DNA from: Massiliimalia sp964370215
GTDB lineage: Bacteria > Bacillota > Clostridia > Oscillospirales > Ruminococcaceae
Length of the DNA stretch: 25,535 nucleotides
Direction of reading: 5' to 3'
NCBI GenBank assembly: GCA_964370215.1
Contig: CAYJIM010000033.1
Span: 1 to 25,535, forward strand
Shown: positions 7,533 to 14,759 of the stretch, piece by piece
How the letters are laid out: every line of letters begins with the position of its first letter
Numbering within the stretch: the first letter of the stretch is position 1
Made by a program: the position numbers and the translations under genes
Notes under the pieces: model-generated
Seen by the model: only the letters and a program-made list of their open reading frames with translations
Told to the model about the DNA's origin: nothing
Database searches by the model: none

Positions 7533-7567
7533 TTTAAACTTATCGTATTATTGGTGCAATGACAACA

Positions 7568-7596
7568 TTGACACTTGCGATCAATTCCATTATAAT
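7568..7596 (+). promoter_or_regulatory. Promoter of the amino acid ABC importer operon
   Basis: Consensus TTGACA (7568-7573) and TATAAT (7591-7596) with a 17-nt spacer, among the strongest in the window. The start is predicted near 7603, about 150 nt before the first gene, and the leader contains two terminator hairpins. Confidence 0.9.
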
Positions 7597-7607
7597 GAGA
7601 ACAAGTG

Positions 7608-7655
7608 AAAGACAACGGTGTCGGTGAATCCTATCGATGCCGTTGTCTTTTTCTT
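7608..7655 (+). terminator. Leader terminator hairpin 1 of the ABC importer operon
   Basis: A 16-bp stem, AAAGACAACGGTGTCG (7608-7623) with CGATGCCGTTGTCTTT (7635-7650), including two G-U pairs and an 11-nt loop. It is followed by TTCTTTT. It begins about 5 nt after the predicted transcription start. Confidence 0.8.
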
Positions 7656-7696
7656 TTAAAAACCTCCAAATAAAAACAAACAACGACAATGGCGTC
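7636..7696 (+). promoter_or_regulatory. Candidate antiterminator helix between the two leader terminators
   Basis: The right arm of hairpin 1, GATGCCGTTGTC (7636-7647), is complementary to the left arm of hairpin 2, GACAATGGCGTC (7685-7696), over 12 pairs including two G-U. This helix would exclude both terminators at once. Whether it forms is inference; the complementarity is read directly. Confidence 0.5.
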
Positions 7697-7722
7697 TTTG
7701 ATGAACGCCTTGTCGTTTTTTT
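7682..7722 (+). terminator. Leader terminator hairpin 2 of the ABC importer operon
   Basis: Stem AACGACAA (7682-7689) + GGCGT (7691-7695) with ACGCC (7705-7709) + TTGTCGTT (7710-7717), one bulged T, a 9-nt loop, and a run of seven T (7716-7722). It ends about 20 nt before the ribosome site GGAAG. Confidence 0.8.
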
Positions 7723-7753
7723 GTTTTTAAAATTCAACGAAGGAAGTGTTGTT

Positions 7754-8602
7754 ATGAAAAAAACATTTGGTACACTCACCGCTCTTTTATGTTCCACCCT
7801 ACTTTTGGCCTCCTGCTCACCGACTGAAAGCACAGAGGCTTCCGCCGCAACCGCAGAGGGTGAAGTTTTAAAAATTGCCATTGAAGCACAAAGTGCTCCT
7901 TTTTGTTGGACCCAAACCGATGACAGCAACGGGGCAATCCCCTTGCACGGTGCCGATACTTACACCAACGGATTTGACGTCAAAATGATCGATCGCATCT
8001 GTGAAGAGGCGGGCATCGAGTGGGAAGCCCACAAAATTGACTGGGACGGGATGCTTTTGGGGGTACAAACCGGTACCTATGATGCGGCGATTTCCGGTAT
8101 CAGCATCACCGAAGAGCGAAAAGCGACCATGCTCTTCACTGATCCTTACTACGTCGCCGATGTGGTTGTACTAACCCGTGCGGATTCCACATTTGCCGAA
8201 GCCACCACCCTATCTGAGCTGTCCGGTGGATCCACCACTTCGATGATGAACACCATCTGGTATGACATGTGTAGTCAAATTCCGGAGGCGGAGGTCAAAC
8301 CGGCACTCGACAATGTCGCTTCCATGGTGGTTGCCGTGGATTCCGGCGCTGTGGATTTTGTCACCTGCGATGTACCGACCGCAGTTTCCATCATGCAGTC
8401 CAACCCCGATTTGTTGATGATCGATCCGGACGACAGCGACACCTTTGAGGTGAGTGACGAGGATGTCAACCTCGGCATTGCCGTGGCGATGGGCAATGAG
8501 GACATTGTGGAAAAATTCAACGCAGCCCTTGCCACCATCACCGAAGAAGAAAAAGCTGCCTTGTTAGAGGAAGCGGTTGCAACACAACCACTTGCACAAT
8601 AA
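7754..8602 (+). CDS. Amino acid ABC transporter, substrate-binding lipoprotein
   Basis: A 282-residue extracellular solute receptor of the polar amino acid family (SBP_bac_3). The N terminus is a lipoprotein signal, MKKTFGTLTALLCSTLLLAS followed by Cys21 in the lipobox LLASC, so the protein is anchored to the outer face of the membrane. The mature protein shows the family landmarks GFDVKMIDRICEEAGIEWE, DGMLLGVQTGTYDAAISG, then ITEERKATMLFTDPYYVADV, and a C-terminal NEDIVEKFNAALATI. The start is ATG 7754 after AGGAAG. The mature domain is rich in Asp/Glu. It is the first gene of the importer operon and is separated from the permease by a terminator, which would make receptor more abundant than channel. 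The exact amino acid cannot be read from sequence. Confidence 0.92.
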   Translation: MKKTFGTLTALLCSTLLLASCSPTESTEASAATAEGEVLKIAIEAQSAPFCWTQTDDSNGAIPLHGADTYTNGFDVKMIDRICEEAGIEWEAHKIDWDGMLLGVQTGTYDAAISGISITEERKATMLFTDPYYVADVVVLTRADSTFAEATTLSELSGGSTTSMMNTIWYDMCSQIPEAEVKPALDNVASMVVAVDSGAVDFVTCDVPTAVSIMQSNPDLLMIDPDDSDTFEVSDEDVNLGIAVAMGNEDIVEKFNAALATITEEEKAALLEEAVATQPLAQ

Positions 8603-8632
8603 AGACACCCCTTACCGTATGCTTCTTTTATC

Positions 8633-8672
8633 TTCAAAAGCCGAGGTGCGAGGTCTCGGCTTTTGAAATTTT
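8633..8672 (+). terminator. Intra-operon terminator between receptor and permease genes
   Basis: Perfect 13-bp stem TTCAAAAGCCGAG (8633-8645) / CTCGGCTTTTGAA (8655-8667), 9-nt loop, followed by ATTTTC. Partial read-through would give more receptor than permease. The remaining 107 nt to the permease show no clear second promoter: a TATAAT at 8763-8768 has no -35 partner. Confidence 0.8.
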
Positions 8673-8779
8673 CAAAGATCAATCAGGCACACTACTTCTT
8701 CTTTTCCACCACCCATTCGCTCCCCATACATCATATCAAACCTATCGATACCTAGACAGGTTTATAATGGAGGTTTATT

Positions 8780-9574
8780 ATGGATTTACCAACAAGTTTT
8801 GTCGGTTGGGTCATATTCTTGTTAGAAGAATATGGCGACCTCTTTTTGAGAGGTGCTTTGGTTTCGGTTTACCTAGCAGTCATCGGGACTACCCTTGGTT
8901 GTTTCATCGGATTTATCGTCGGTGTAGTAGACACGACCCCTACCCCGACCGATCACCCGATTAAAAAAGCGCTGTTACTGCTCGTCAAACTTCTTTTCAA
9001 AGGTTATGTTGCCGTGTTTCGGGGCACCCCGATGATGGTGCAAGCAATGGTTATTTTCTATGGTGCTGCTTCCATTTTGGGCTGGAATATGGATCCGATT
9101 TTGGCCGCTATTTTCATCGTTTCCATCAACACCGGTGCCTATATGGCGGAAACGGTCAGAGGCGGGATCCTCTCCATCGACAAAGGACAATTCGAAGGGG
9201 CAAAAGCCATCGGCATGTCCCACTTTAGCACCATGTTTCGCGTGGTTTTACCACAGGCATTTCGCAACATCATTCCACAAATCGGCAACAACTTGGTCGG
9301 CAACATCAAAGACACCTCGGTGCTCAGCGTCATCGCCGTCAACGAACTGTTCTATGAAGGCCGTTCCGTCACCGGCACTTACTTTAAGTATTTCGAAACC
9401 TTCTTCATCATCTGTGTCATTTATCTTGTCATGACGGGTATCGCATCGCTCCTATTGCGCTTGATTGAAAAAGCCATAGAAGGCAAAAAAGACTACAAGA
9501 TTGCCGAAGAATATTTGGAAAAAACGGCACAAGAACGTGGCACCCCTGTACTTTCCCCAGCCATGGCTGAATAG
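8780..9574 (+). CDS. Amino acid ABC transporter, permease
   Basis: A 264-residue inner-membrane permease of the HisM/GlnP type, probably acting as a homodimer. It has about five hydrophobic helices, beginning at FLLEEYGDLFLRGALVSVYL. The family signature VFRGTPMMVQ lies near residue 79. The EAA loop EGAKAIGMSHFSTMFRVVLP followed by QAFRNIIPQIGN, which contacts the ATPase, lies at about 136-166. A charged tail of some 35 residues follows the last helix. The start is ATG 8780 with GGAGG six nt upstream. It lies 28 nt before the ATPase gene. A single permease gene in the operon fits homodimeric polar amino acid importers. Confidence 0.93.
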   Translation: MDLPTSFVGWVIFLLEEYGDLFLRGALVSVYLAVIGTTLGCFIGFIVGVVDTTPTPTDHPIKKALLLLVKLLFKGYVAVFRGTPMMVQAMVIFYGAASILGWNMDPILAAIFIVSINTGAYMAETVRGGILSIDKGQFEGAKAIGMSHFSTMFRVVLPQAFRNIIPQIGNNLVGNIKDTSVLSVIAVNELFYEGRSVTGTYFKYFETFFIICVIYLVMTGIASLLLRLIEKAIEGKKDYKIAEEYLEKTAQERGTPVLSPAMAE

Positions 9575-9602
9575 AAAAATATGATGTTTGGGAGGCATTC
9601 AA

Positions 9603-10352
9603 ATGAGTAACCTAAAAACAAAACCAATTCTATCCATTTCCCATTTAAAAAAGAACTATGGGCAACATGAAGTACTGCGTGACATTGATTTTTCGGTCAA
9701 TAAAGGGGACGTGGTCTGTGTCATCGGACCCTCCGGCAGTGGTAAGTCCACCCTACTCCGTTGTGTGAACATGCTCGAGTCCCTCACCGACGGTCAGATC
9801 TTATATAAAGATGAAGTGATCAAGATGTCCGGCAAGCAGTTGAACGCCTATCGTGCCGAAGTTGGCATGGTGTTCCAGTCCTTCAACCTGTTTGACAACA
9901 TGACGGTGCTCAAAAACTGTATGTCCGGCAACCTCATCGTCAAAAAGAAAAGCAAGGACTACGCAAAGGAAAAAGCACTCTTTTACCTGCAAAAAGTCGG
10001 GATGGCACCGTACATCAACGCAAAACCCAGTCAATTATCAGGGGGGCAAAAACAACGTGTTGCCATTGCCAGAGCGCTTGCTATGGAGCCGGAAATTCTG
10101 CTGTTTGACGAACCCACCTCAGCACTCGACCCCGAAATGGTCGGCGAAGTCCTACGGGTCATGAAAACACTTGCCAAAGAGGGACTGACCATGGTCATTG
10201 TCACCCATGAAATGCAATTTGCAAAGGATGTTTCAACCAGAACGGTGTTTATGGATGAGGGCATCATTGAGGAGGACGGCGATCCAAAGGAGTTGTTCAC
10301 CCGCCCCAAAAGCCCACGCACCCAAACCTTTTTATCGAGATATATGCAGTGA
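9603..10352 (+). CDS. Amino acid ABC transporter, ATP-binding protein
   Basis: A 249-residue ATPase of the GlnQ/HisP class that powers the importer from the cytoplasmic side. Walker A GPSGSGKS (42-49), Q-loop Gln92 in VFQSFNLF, signature LSGGQKQR (145-152), Walker B ILLFDEPTSALDP (165-177) and H-loop His202 in VTHEM are all intact. The start is ATG 9603, seven nt after GGAGG (9591-9595); an in-frame ATG at 9588 precedes the ribosome site and is not used. It is the last gene of the operon and ends 4 nt before a strong terminator. Confidence 0.95.
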   Translation: MSNLKTKPILSISHLKKNYGQHEVLRDIDFSVNKGDVVCVIGPSGSGKSTLLRCVNMLESLTDGQILYKDEVIKMSGKQLNAYRAEVGMVFQSFNLFDNMTVLKNCMSGNLIVKKKSKDYAKEKALFYLQKVGMAPYINAKPSQLSGGQKQRVAIARALAMEPEILLFDEPTSALDPEMVGEVLRVMKTLAKEGLTMVIVTHEMQFAKDVSTRTVFMDEGIIEEDGDPKELFTRPKSPRTQTFLSRYMQ

Positions 10353-10356
10353 TGCA

Positions 10357-10399
10357 AAAAAGTACCAATCGCCTATCCGCTAGACGATTGGTACTTTTT
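10357..10399 (+). terminator. Bidirectional terminator between convergent operons
   Basis: Perfect 15-bp stem AAAAAGTACCAATCG (10357-10371) / CGATTGGTACTTTTT (10385-10399), 13-nt loop, with A and T tracts on opposite sides. It serves the importer operon on the plus strand and the plsY operon on the minus strand. Confidence 0.9.
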
Positions 10400-10404
10400 A
10401 TCAT

Positions 10405-10515
10405 TTAAAGAACAATGGTAGCCACGTCGCTCCAGCGCCAGTACAGCAGTACCGTACCGACCACGGCGAGGGCAAATAAGAAAATGAGCAGACAAAAGAC
10501 ACGTTTTCGTTTCAT
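10405..10515 (-). CDS. Small single-pass membrane peptide, 36 residues
   Basis: A short gene 8 nt downstream of plsY. It begins MKRKRVFCLLIFLFALAVVG and continues TVLLYWRWSDVATIVL. A basic N terminus (KRKR) is followed by about 20 hydrophobic residues and a WRW-D tail, typical of a one-helix membrane peptide with the N terminus inside. The ribosome site AGGTGG overlaps the plsY stop codon region and stands 4 nt before ATG (10515-10513). The stop codon lies 5 nt before the shared terminator, so the gene exactly fills the space between plsY and the terminator. I recognise no family. A leader-type secretion signal without a mature part is the alternative reading. Confidence 0.6.
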   Translation of the reverse strand: MKRKRVFCLLIFLFALAVVGTVLLYWRWSDVATIVL

Positions 10516-10523
10516 CTTGCCAC

Positions 10524-11171
10524 CTACTTTTCCTTTTTCTTACCGAACTTATTTTCTTCCCCACGGATCAGTCTGCCGATGTTGGCGCGGTGCATAAATA
10601 CAATCACCCCACCAATACCAATGGCAGTGGGAATTTCCCACACACGGTTTGGACTGTTTTCCAATGTACGGATGATTGCTGTCGTAATGGGATAGGCAAC
10701 CGCCGAAGCAATGGAGCCGACCGAAACTATTTTGGTGGAAAAGGTGCCTACGGCAAACACCGCAATGCAGATCAGGACGGCAAAAGGGGCGATGGCAATC
10801 AACCCGCCGGTCGATACCAGAATCCCTTTCCCCCCTTTGAATTTATAAAAGATCGGGAATAGATGCCCGAGTAGCGCCGACAACATCGCCAAATATTCAG
10901 CGAGCATCGAATCGGACTCCCCTGCAACCAGTTGCAACAGCAATCTTGCAAGCAATACGCCAAGAAGGCCTTTGGAAAAGTCCCCCAACGTGACGAGTAC
11001 CGCTGCTTTCTTGCCGACGGTGCGCAGGACATTGGTCATACCGGCGTTGCCGCTACCAAAATCCCGAATGTCCTTACCAATGGCAATTTTTGTGACGATG
11101 ATCGCCCAGTTGACACTGCCGAGTAGGTATGCGACAATCATTGCAATGATCGTTAAAATGATGGGTAACAT
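10524..11171 (-). CDS. plsY: Glycerol-3-phosphate acyltransferase PlsY
   Basis: A 215-residue multi-pass membrane enzyme that transfers an acyl group from acyl-phosphate to glycerol-3-phosphate, making lysophosphatidic acid. Diagnostic motifs are all present: GSGNAGMTNVLRT (about 40-52), HLFPIFYKFKGGKG (about 103-116) and HRANIGRLIRGEE near the C terminus. The first visible helix is IILTIIAMIVAYLLGSVNWA. The start is ATG 11171, five nt after AGGAGG; a TTG one codon earlier is too close. It lies 11 nt downstream of der, in the common clostridial order DUF512-der-plsY, and is followed by the 36-codon peptide gene. Confidence 0.96.
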   Translation of the reverse strand: MLPIILTIIAMIVAYLLGSVNWAIIVTKIAIGKDIRDFGSGNAGMTNVLRTVGKKAAVLVTLGDFSKGLLGVLLARLLLQLVAGESDSMLAEYLAMLSALLGHLFPIFYKFKGGKGILVSTGGLIAIAPFAVLICIAVFAVGTFSTKIVSVGSIASAVAYPITTAIIRTLENSPNRVWEIPTAIGIGGVIVFMHRANIGRLIRGEENKFGKKKEK

Positions 11172-11182
11172 CAAACCCTCCT

Positions 11183-12517
11183 CTACTTGGTGTCCTTGGT
11201 GTCCCGCTCACGCACAATCATGCGAATCGGGGTACCCTCTAAGCCAAAGGATTCACGAATCTGATTCTCCAGATAACGCTGATAGGAGAAGTGAAAGAGA
11301 TCCGCCCGATTGACAAAGGTGACAAAGGTCGGTGGATTGGTGGATGGTTGGGTCATGTAGTAAATTTTCAAGCGCTTGCCACGGTCGGAAGGCGGTTGCA
11401 CCCTTGCTGTTGCATAGGACAGCAAGTCGTTGAGTACCCCTGTCGACACACGCATGGAATTTTGCTTTTTGACATGGACGATCATCTCGTACAATTTGTT
11501 GAGGCGTTGTCCTGTTTTTGCCGAAATAAAGACAAACGGCGCATAGGACATAAAGCTAAAGCTCTTTTCAAGATCCGCCTGCATTTCACGCATCGTCTTG
11601 TCGTTTTTATCTTCCACCGCATCCCATTTGTTGACCACAACGATACAGCCCTTGCCCTGTTCATGGGCATAGCCTGCAATTTTACTGTCCTGCTCGGTAA
11701 ACCCGACGTTTGCATCAATCAAAATGACACAGACATCGGCACGGTCTACCGCCATATGGGCACGCAGTACGCTGTAACGCTCGATGTTTTCCAAGACTTT
11801 AGATTTGCGACGAATCCCAGCAGTATCAATAAAGACAAACTTACCGTACCCATTTTCCACCGCAGAGTCGGTAGCATCACGGGTGGTCCCTGCAATATCC
11901 GAAACAATCATACGCTCGGTGCCGGTGATTTTGTTGACCAGAGAGGATTTCCCGACATTCGGTTTGCCGACAACCGCCACTTTGATGACGTCTTCTGCAT
12001 AGTCCTCTTCTTCCTCTTTTGGCAGGTGCTCCCAGACAGCGTCCAGCAAATCGCCGGTACCGTGACCGTGGGTTGCCGAAACCTGTACCGGATCACCAAG
12101 CCCTAAATTGTAAAACTCATAGTATTCCGTCGGTGGGGTACCCACCCCGTCACATTTGTTGACGCAAAGCACAATCGGCTTGCCGGTTTTCAGTAGCATT
12201 TGTGCCACCTCTTGGTCGGTTGCCGTCACCCCATCACGCACATCCACCACCAAAATGGTGACATCTGCGGTGTCAATGGCGATCTGCGCTTGTCTGCGCA
12301 TTTGCATCAAAATGACATCATCGGAAAAGGGTTCAATCCCACCGGTATCGACGACGCGAAACGGTCTTCCACGCCATTCCGATTCTGCGTAAATACGGTC
12401 CCTTGTGACACCCGGTGTGTCCTCAACAATGGACAACCGTTGTCCGATCAATTTATTAAACAGCGTGGATTTTCCCACATTGGGACGGCCCACCACCGCA
12501 ACGACCGGTTTTGCCAT
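11183..12517 (-). CDS. der: Ribosome-assembly GTPase Der (EngA)
   Basis: A 444-residue tandem GTPase required for 50S subunit maturation. G domain 1 has GRPNVGKS (10-17), DTPGVTRDR, DTGG and NKCD. G domain 2 has GKPNVGKS (about 184), SDIAGTTRDATDS, DTAGIRR and NKWD. A KH-like C-terminal domain ends with FVNRADLFHFSYQRYLENQI, then REGTPIRM-type residues (GLEGTPIRMIVRERD). The length is typical. The start ATG 12517 follows AAGGAGG by 7 nt. It lies 17 nt after the DUF512 gene. Confidence 0.98.
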   Translation of the reverse strand: MAKPVVAVVGRPNVGKSTLFNKLIGQRLSIVEDTPGVTRDRIYAESEWRGRPFRVVDTGGIEPFSDDVILMQMRRQAQIAIDTADVTILVVDVRDGVTATDQEVAQMLLKTGKPIVLCVNKCDGVGTPPTEYYEFYNLGLGDPVQVSATHGHGTGDLLDAVWEHLPKEEEEDYAEDVIKVAVVGKPNVGKSSLVNKITGTERMIVSDIAGTTRDATDSAVENGYGKFVFIDTAGIRRKSKVLENIERYSVLRAHMAVDRADVCVILIDANVGFTEQDSKIAGYAHEQGKGCIVVVNKWDAVEDKNDKTMREMQADLEKSFSFMSYAPFVFISAKTGQRLNKLYEMIVHVKKQNSMRVSTGVLNDLLSYATARVQPPSDRGKRLKIYYMTQPSTNPPTFVTFVNRADLFHFSYQRYLENQIRESFGLEGTPIRMIVRERDTKDTK

Positions 12518-12534
12518 ATCGTTTCCTCCTTATT

Positions 12535-13866
12535 TTATGCGAATTCCCCGTTTGTTATGTCGCCTGTTGTTCCCAGTAATCCACAAAGCAATCCTTCTCC
12601 AGTCGGCTCAATCAGCCGTACCGGAACGGAGAGTGCTTCCTCTACATCCAAAACAGTCAGGTCATCTAAAAATTTATCCTGTTCGTGGCGCAACATGCAG
12701 TTGGGTAGCAACAGCACATCCCCTAAGGGTTTGTCTTTCAGCTGCGCCATCAAATCTGTCGCCGTCACCAGTCCTGCCACCGTGATACTCCGTCCGAAAA
12801 AGTCGTTTTCGATGGCATAGACGTTACACTTTAAATTGTGCCACTTTTTAGCGGCTTTGTCAACCAACTTTTGAATAAAAGGTGCTGCATCGACACCGGT
12901 TGCCACGCTCAGCACACGTGTCTTGTTGTCCGCACCGTAATAATCAAACGCTTCTGAAAACTCCACCTCCAATGTGGCGAGTACCCCCACCCCATTTTCC
13001 AATTGTGAGAAGTCTTCATAGCAGTCAAAGTCCGGCAACGGTCGCTCGGCACGCAGATAAAATTCATCCGACGCAAACGCCAAACGGGTGCCATTTTTTT
13101 GATAAAACGCATTGCCAAACGCCTCCACAAGGTCGATGACAGCCGAAGCGGTCTCCTTTTGGTAGCCTTCCAACGGGTATAGTCCGTCACGAAACTTTGT
13201 CAACCCCACCGGTACACAGGCAATGCTCTGCACGGCCGGATACAGATCGGATAGATCCTGCAATGTTTTTTGTAACGCTTCGCCGTCGTTGATGCCCGGA
13301 CAGAGCACCAGTTGACAGTTGAGCGAAACCCCACCATCGGCAAGCGTTTTCAGATGATCCAAACGATCACCGGCAAAGCGGTTTTTCATCATTTGACAGC
13401 GCAGTGCCTTGTCGGTCGTATGCACCGATACATTGATAGGACTGATTTTCATATCCACAATGCGCTGTACTTCACGGTCGTCCAGATTGGTCAACGTGAT
13501 GTAATTGCCAAGCAAAAAGGAAAGCCTTGCATCATCATCCTTAAAATAAAGACTCTCACGCATCCCTCCCGGCATTTGGTGGACAAAGCAAAAAATACAG
13601 TCGTTGACACAGCTGTGTTGCTTGTCCATCAGGTAGCTTTCAAACTCCAGTCCGAGGTCCTCGTACTGGCCTTTATGAATTTTGAGTGCCAGATGGTGGT
13701 CGTCGCGCTTTAAGACCACACGCAAACAATGTTCGGTCATGTAAAAGCGATAGTCCAAGACGTCGTTGATGTCATTGCCATTGACCGACAGTAAGCTGTC
13801 GCCTGCCACGATGCCACGACGTTCAGCCACACTGCCCGCTTGTACCGCTGTAATCTGTACCGCCAC
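12535..13866 (-). CDS. DUF512 protein: PDZ domain plus radical-SAM-like domain
   Basis: A 443-residue cytoplasmic protein. Residues 1-65 resemble a PDZ domain (AERRGIVAGDSLLSVNGNDI). This is followed by a radical SAM core with Cys86, Cys90 and Cys93 in CVNDCIFCFVHQMP, the CxxxCxxC cluster ligand pattern. A C-terminal DUF512 region contains the conserved GV..L, ATG and IENDFFGRSITVAGL (about 360) segments. The biochemical function is not established to my knowledge. The conserved neighbourhood with der in Clostridia suggests a link to ribosome or RNA metabolism. The start is GTG 13866, seven nt after AAGGAGG; an in-frame TTG nine codons earlier would place that site inside the gene. No separate promoter is evident between it and the rpmF terminator, so read-through from rpmF may supply it. 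Confidence 0.9.
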   Translation of the reverse strand: MAVQITAVQAGSVAERRGIVAGDSLLSVNGNDINDVLDYRFYMTEHCLRVVLKRDDHHLALKIHKGQYEDLGLEFESYLMDKQHSCVNDCIFCFVHQMPGGMRESLYFKDDDARLSFLLGNYITLTNLDDREVQRIVDMKISPINVSVHTTDKALRCQMMKNRFAGDRLDHLKTLADGGVSLNCQLVLCPGINDGEALQKTLQDLSDLYPAVQSIACVPVGLTKFRDGLYPLEGYQKETASAVIDLVEAFGNAFYQKNGTRLAFASDEFYLRAERPLPDFDCYEDFSQLENGVGVLATLEVEFSEAFDYYGADNKTRVLSVATGVDAAPFIQKLVDKAAKKWHNLKCNVYAIENDFFGRSITVAGLVTATDLMAQLKDKPLGDVLLLPNCMLRHEQDKFLDDLTVLDVEEALSVPVRLIEPTGEGLLCGLLGTTGDITNGEFA

Positions 13867-13902
13867 CTGATCCCCTCCTTTTTTATAACCCAAATTTCCC
13901 TA

Positions 13903-13932
13903 TGGAAAAAGCCGCCTTACAAAGGCGGCTTT
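13903..13932 (-). terminator. Terminator after rpmF
   Basis: Perfect 9-bp stem AAAGCCGCC (13908-13916) / GGCGGCTTT (13924-13932), 7-nt loop, followed on the minus strand by TTTTT. It lies between rpmF and the DUF512 gene and probably attenuates rather than fully blocks downstream transcription. Confidence 0.85.
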
Positions 13933-13963
13933 GACTCATTTCTTTTGCAAAAGAAACAGCTGT

Positions 13964-14146
13964 TTACGCTTCTTTTTTCAAGACCTGGACACCTTTGTAG
14001 TATCCGCAGATCCCGCATACTTTATGCGGCGCTTTCAATTCACCACAGTGTTCACATTTAGAAAACGCTGGCATATCAAGTTTCCAAACCGAAGAACGTC
14101 TTTTGTCACGTCTCGCTTTCGATACCTTTCTTTTTGGTACAGCCAT
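13964..14146 (-). CDS. rpmF: 50S ribosomal protein L32
   Basis: A 60-residue basic ribosomal protein. The N terminus MAVPKRKVSKARRDKRRS is characteristic, and the C-terminal half carries a zinc-ribbon pattern CEHC ... CGIC, so this is the zinc-binding form. The start ATG 14146 lies 7 nt after AAGGAGG. It sits 26 nt after yceD, the usual partner. Confidence 0.98.
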   Translation of the reverse strand: MAVPKRKVSKARRDKRRSSVWKLDMPAFSKCEHCGELKAPHKVCGICGYYKGVQVLKKEA

Positions 14147-14172
14147 GTTGGCACCTCCTTTGTTTCCAATCC

Positions 14173-14664
14173 TTATTTGAGCAGTTGATCCAACATCCCA
14201 AAGCGCGGATCGCCTAACTTTTCTTTACAGTCACAGTCATGTACATTTTTATTGCCGCCGCAAATGGCACAAAGTCCTTTGCAATCCTCTTGACAAAGCA
14301 GCTTTGATGGTAGATTGAGGAGAATACAGCTCTCCACCACCTCGTCTACATTCAACTGACGATCGGGGATTACGATATACTCATCATGTTCCGTTGCCGC
14401 CTCTGTCACTAAGACATGCTCCATTGCAAAGACAAAAGACTGTTCATACTCTTCCAAACAGCGGTCACAGGAAAGAAGCAGTGTAAAAGACACCGTCAAA
14501 TTCATGCAAACGACCTCTGCTCTGTTTTCGATGACCCCCACAACCGTAAGCGGTGTGGCAAAGGGTTTTCGGTCAAACAGGTCATACTCTTGCCATTGTA
14601 ACTGCTCGTCCACGTTGAGACGACTGCCGACAACTTCAAAAAGCTGTTTCAAATCTAAGATCAT
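14173..14664 (-). CDS. yceD: YceD family (DUF177) protein, 23S rRNA accumulation factor
   Basis: A 163-residue soluble protein encoded upstream of rpmF, as in most bacteria. Family features are CDRCLEEYEQSF in the middle and, near the C terminus, LPSKLLCQEDCKGLCAICGG, followed by DCDC. The cysteines probably bind metal. In other bacteria YceD supports 23S rRNA accumulation and in plants plastid rRNA processing; its molecular role is not settled. The start is ATG 14664, eight nt after GAGG. It is transcribed from the consensus promoter at 14722-14694. Confidence 0.93.
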   Translation of the reverse strand: MILDLKQLFEVVGSRLNVDEQLQWQEYDLFDRKPFATPLTVVGVIENRAEVVCMNLTVSFTLLLSCDRCLEEYEQSFVFAMEHVLVTEAATEHDEYIVIPDRQLNVDEVVESCILLNLPSKLLCQEDCKGLCAICGGNKNVHDCDCKEKLGDPRFGMLDQLLK

Positions 14665-14693
14665 AAATAATACCTCACATGCTGTGCCTATCT

Positions 14694-14722
14694 ATTATAC
14701 TGGATTTCATCACACTTGTCAA
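14694..14722 (-). promoter_or_regulatory. Promoter of yceD-rpmF
   Basis: Minus-strand TTGACA (14722-14717) and TATAAT (14699-14694), both exact consensus, with a 17-nt spacer. The start is predicted near 14687, giving a leader of about 23 nt. Confidence 0.92.
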
Positions 14723-14759
14723 CTGTTTGACGAAATTTTCTCGGTTGTTTTTTCGTTTT

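Noticed and set aside
7597..7753. T-box or known amino acid riboswitch in the importer leader
   Set aside because: About 150 nt is too short for a normal T-box, no T-box sequence is seen, and the two hairpins account for most of the leader.
11291..12106. 271-codon plus-strand ORF opposite der
   Set aside because: Antisense shadow of der; no family features.
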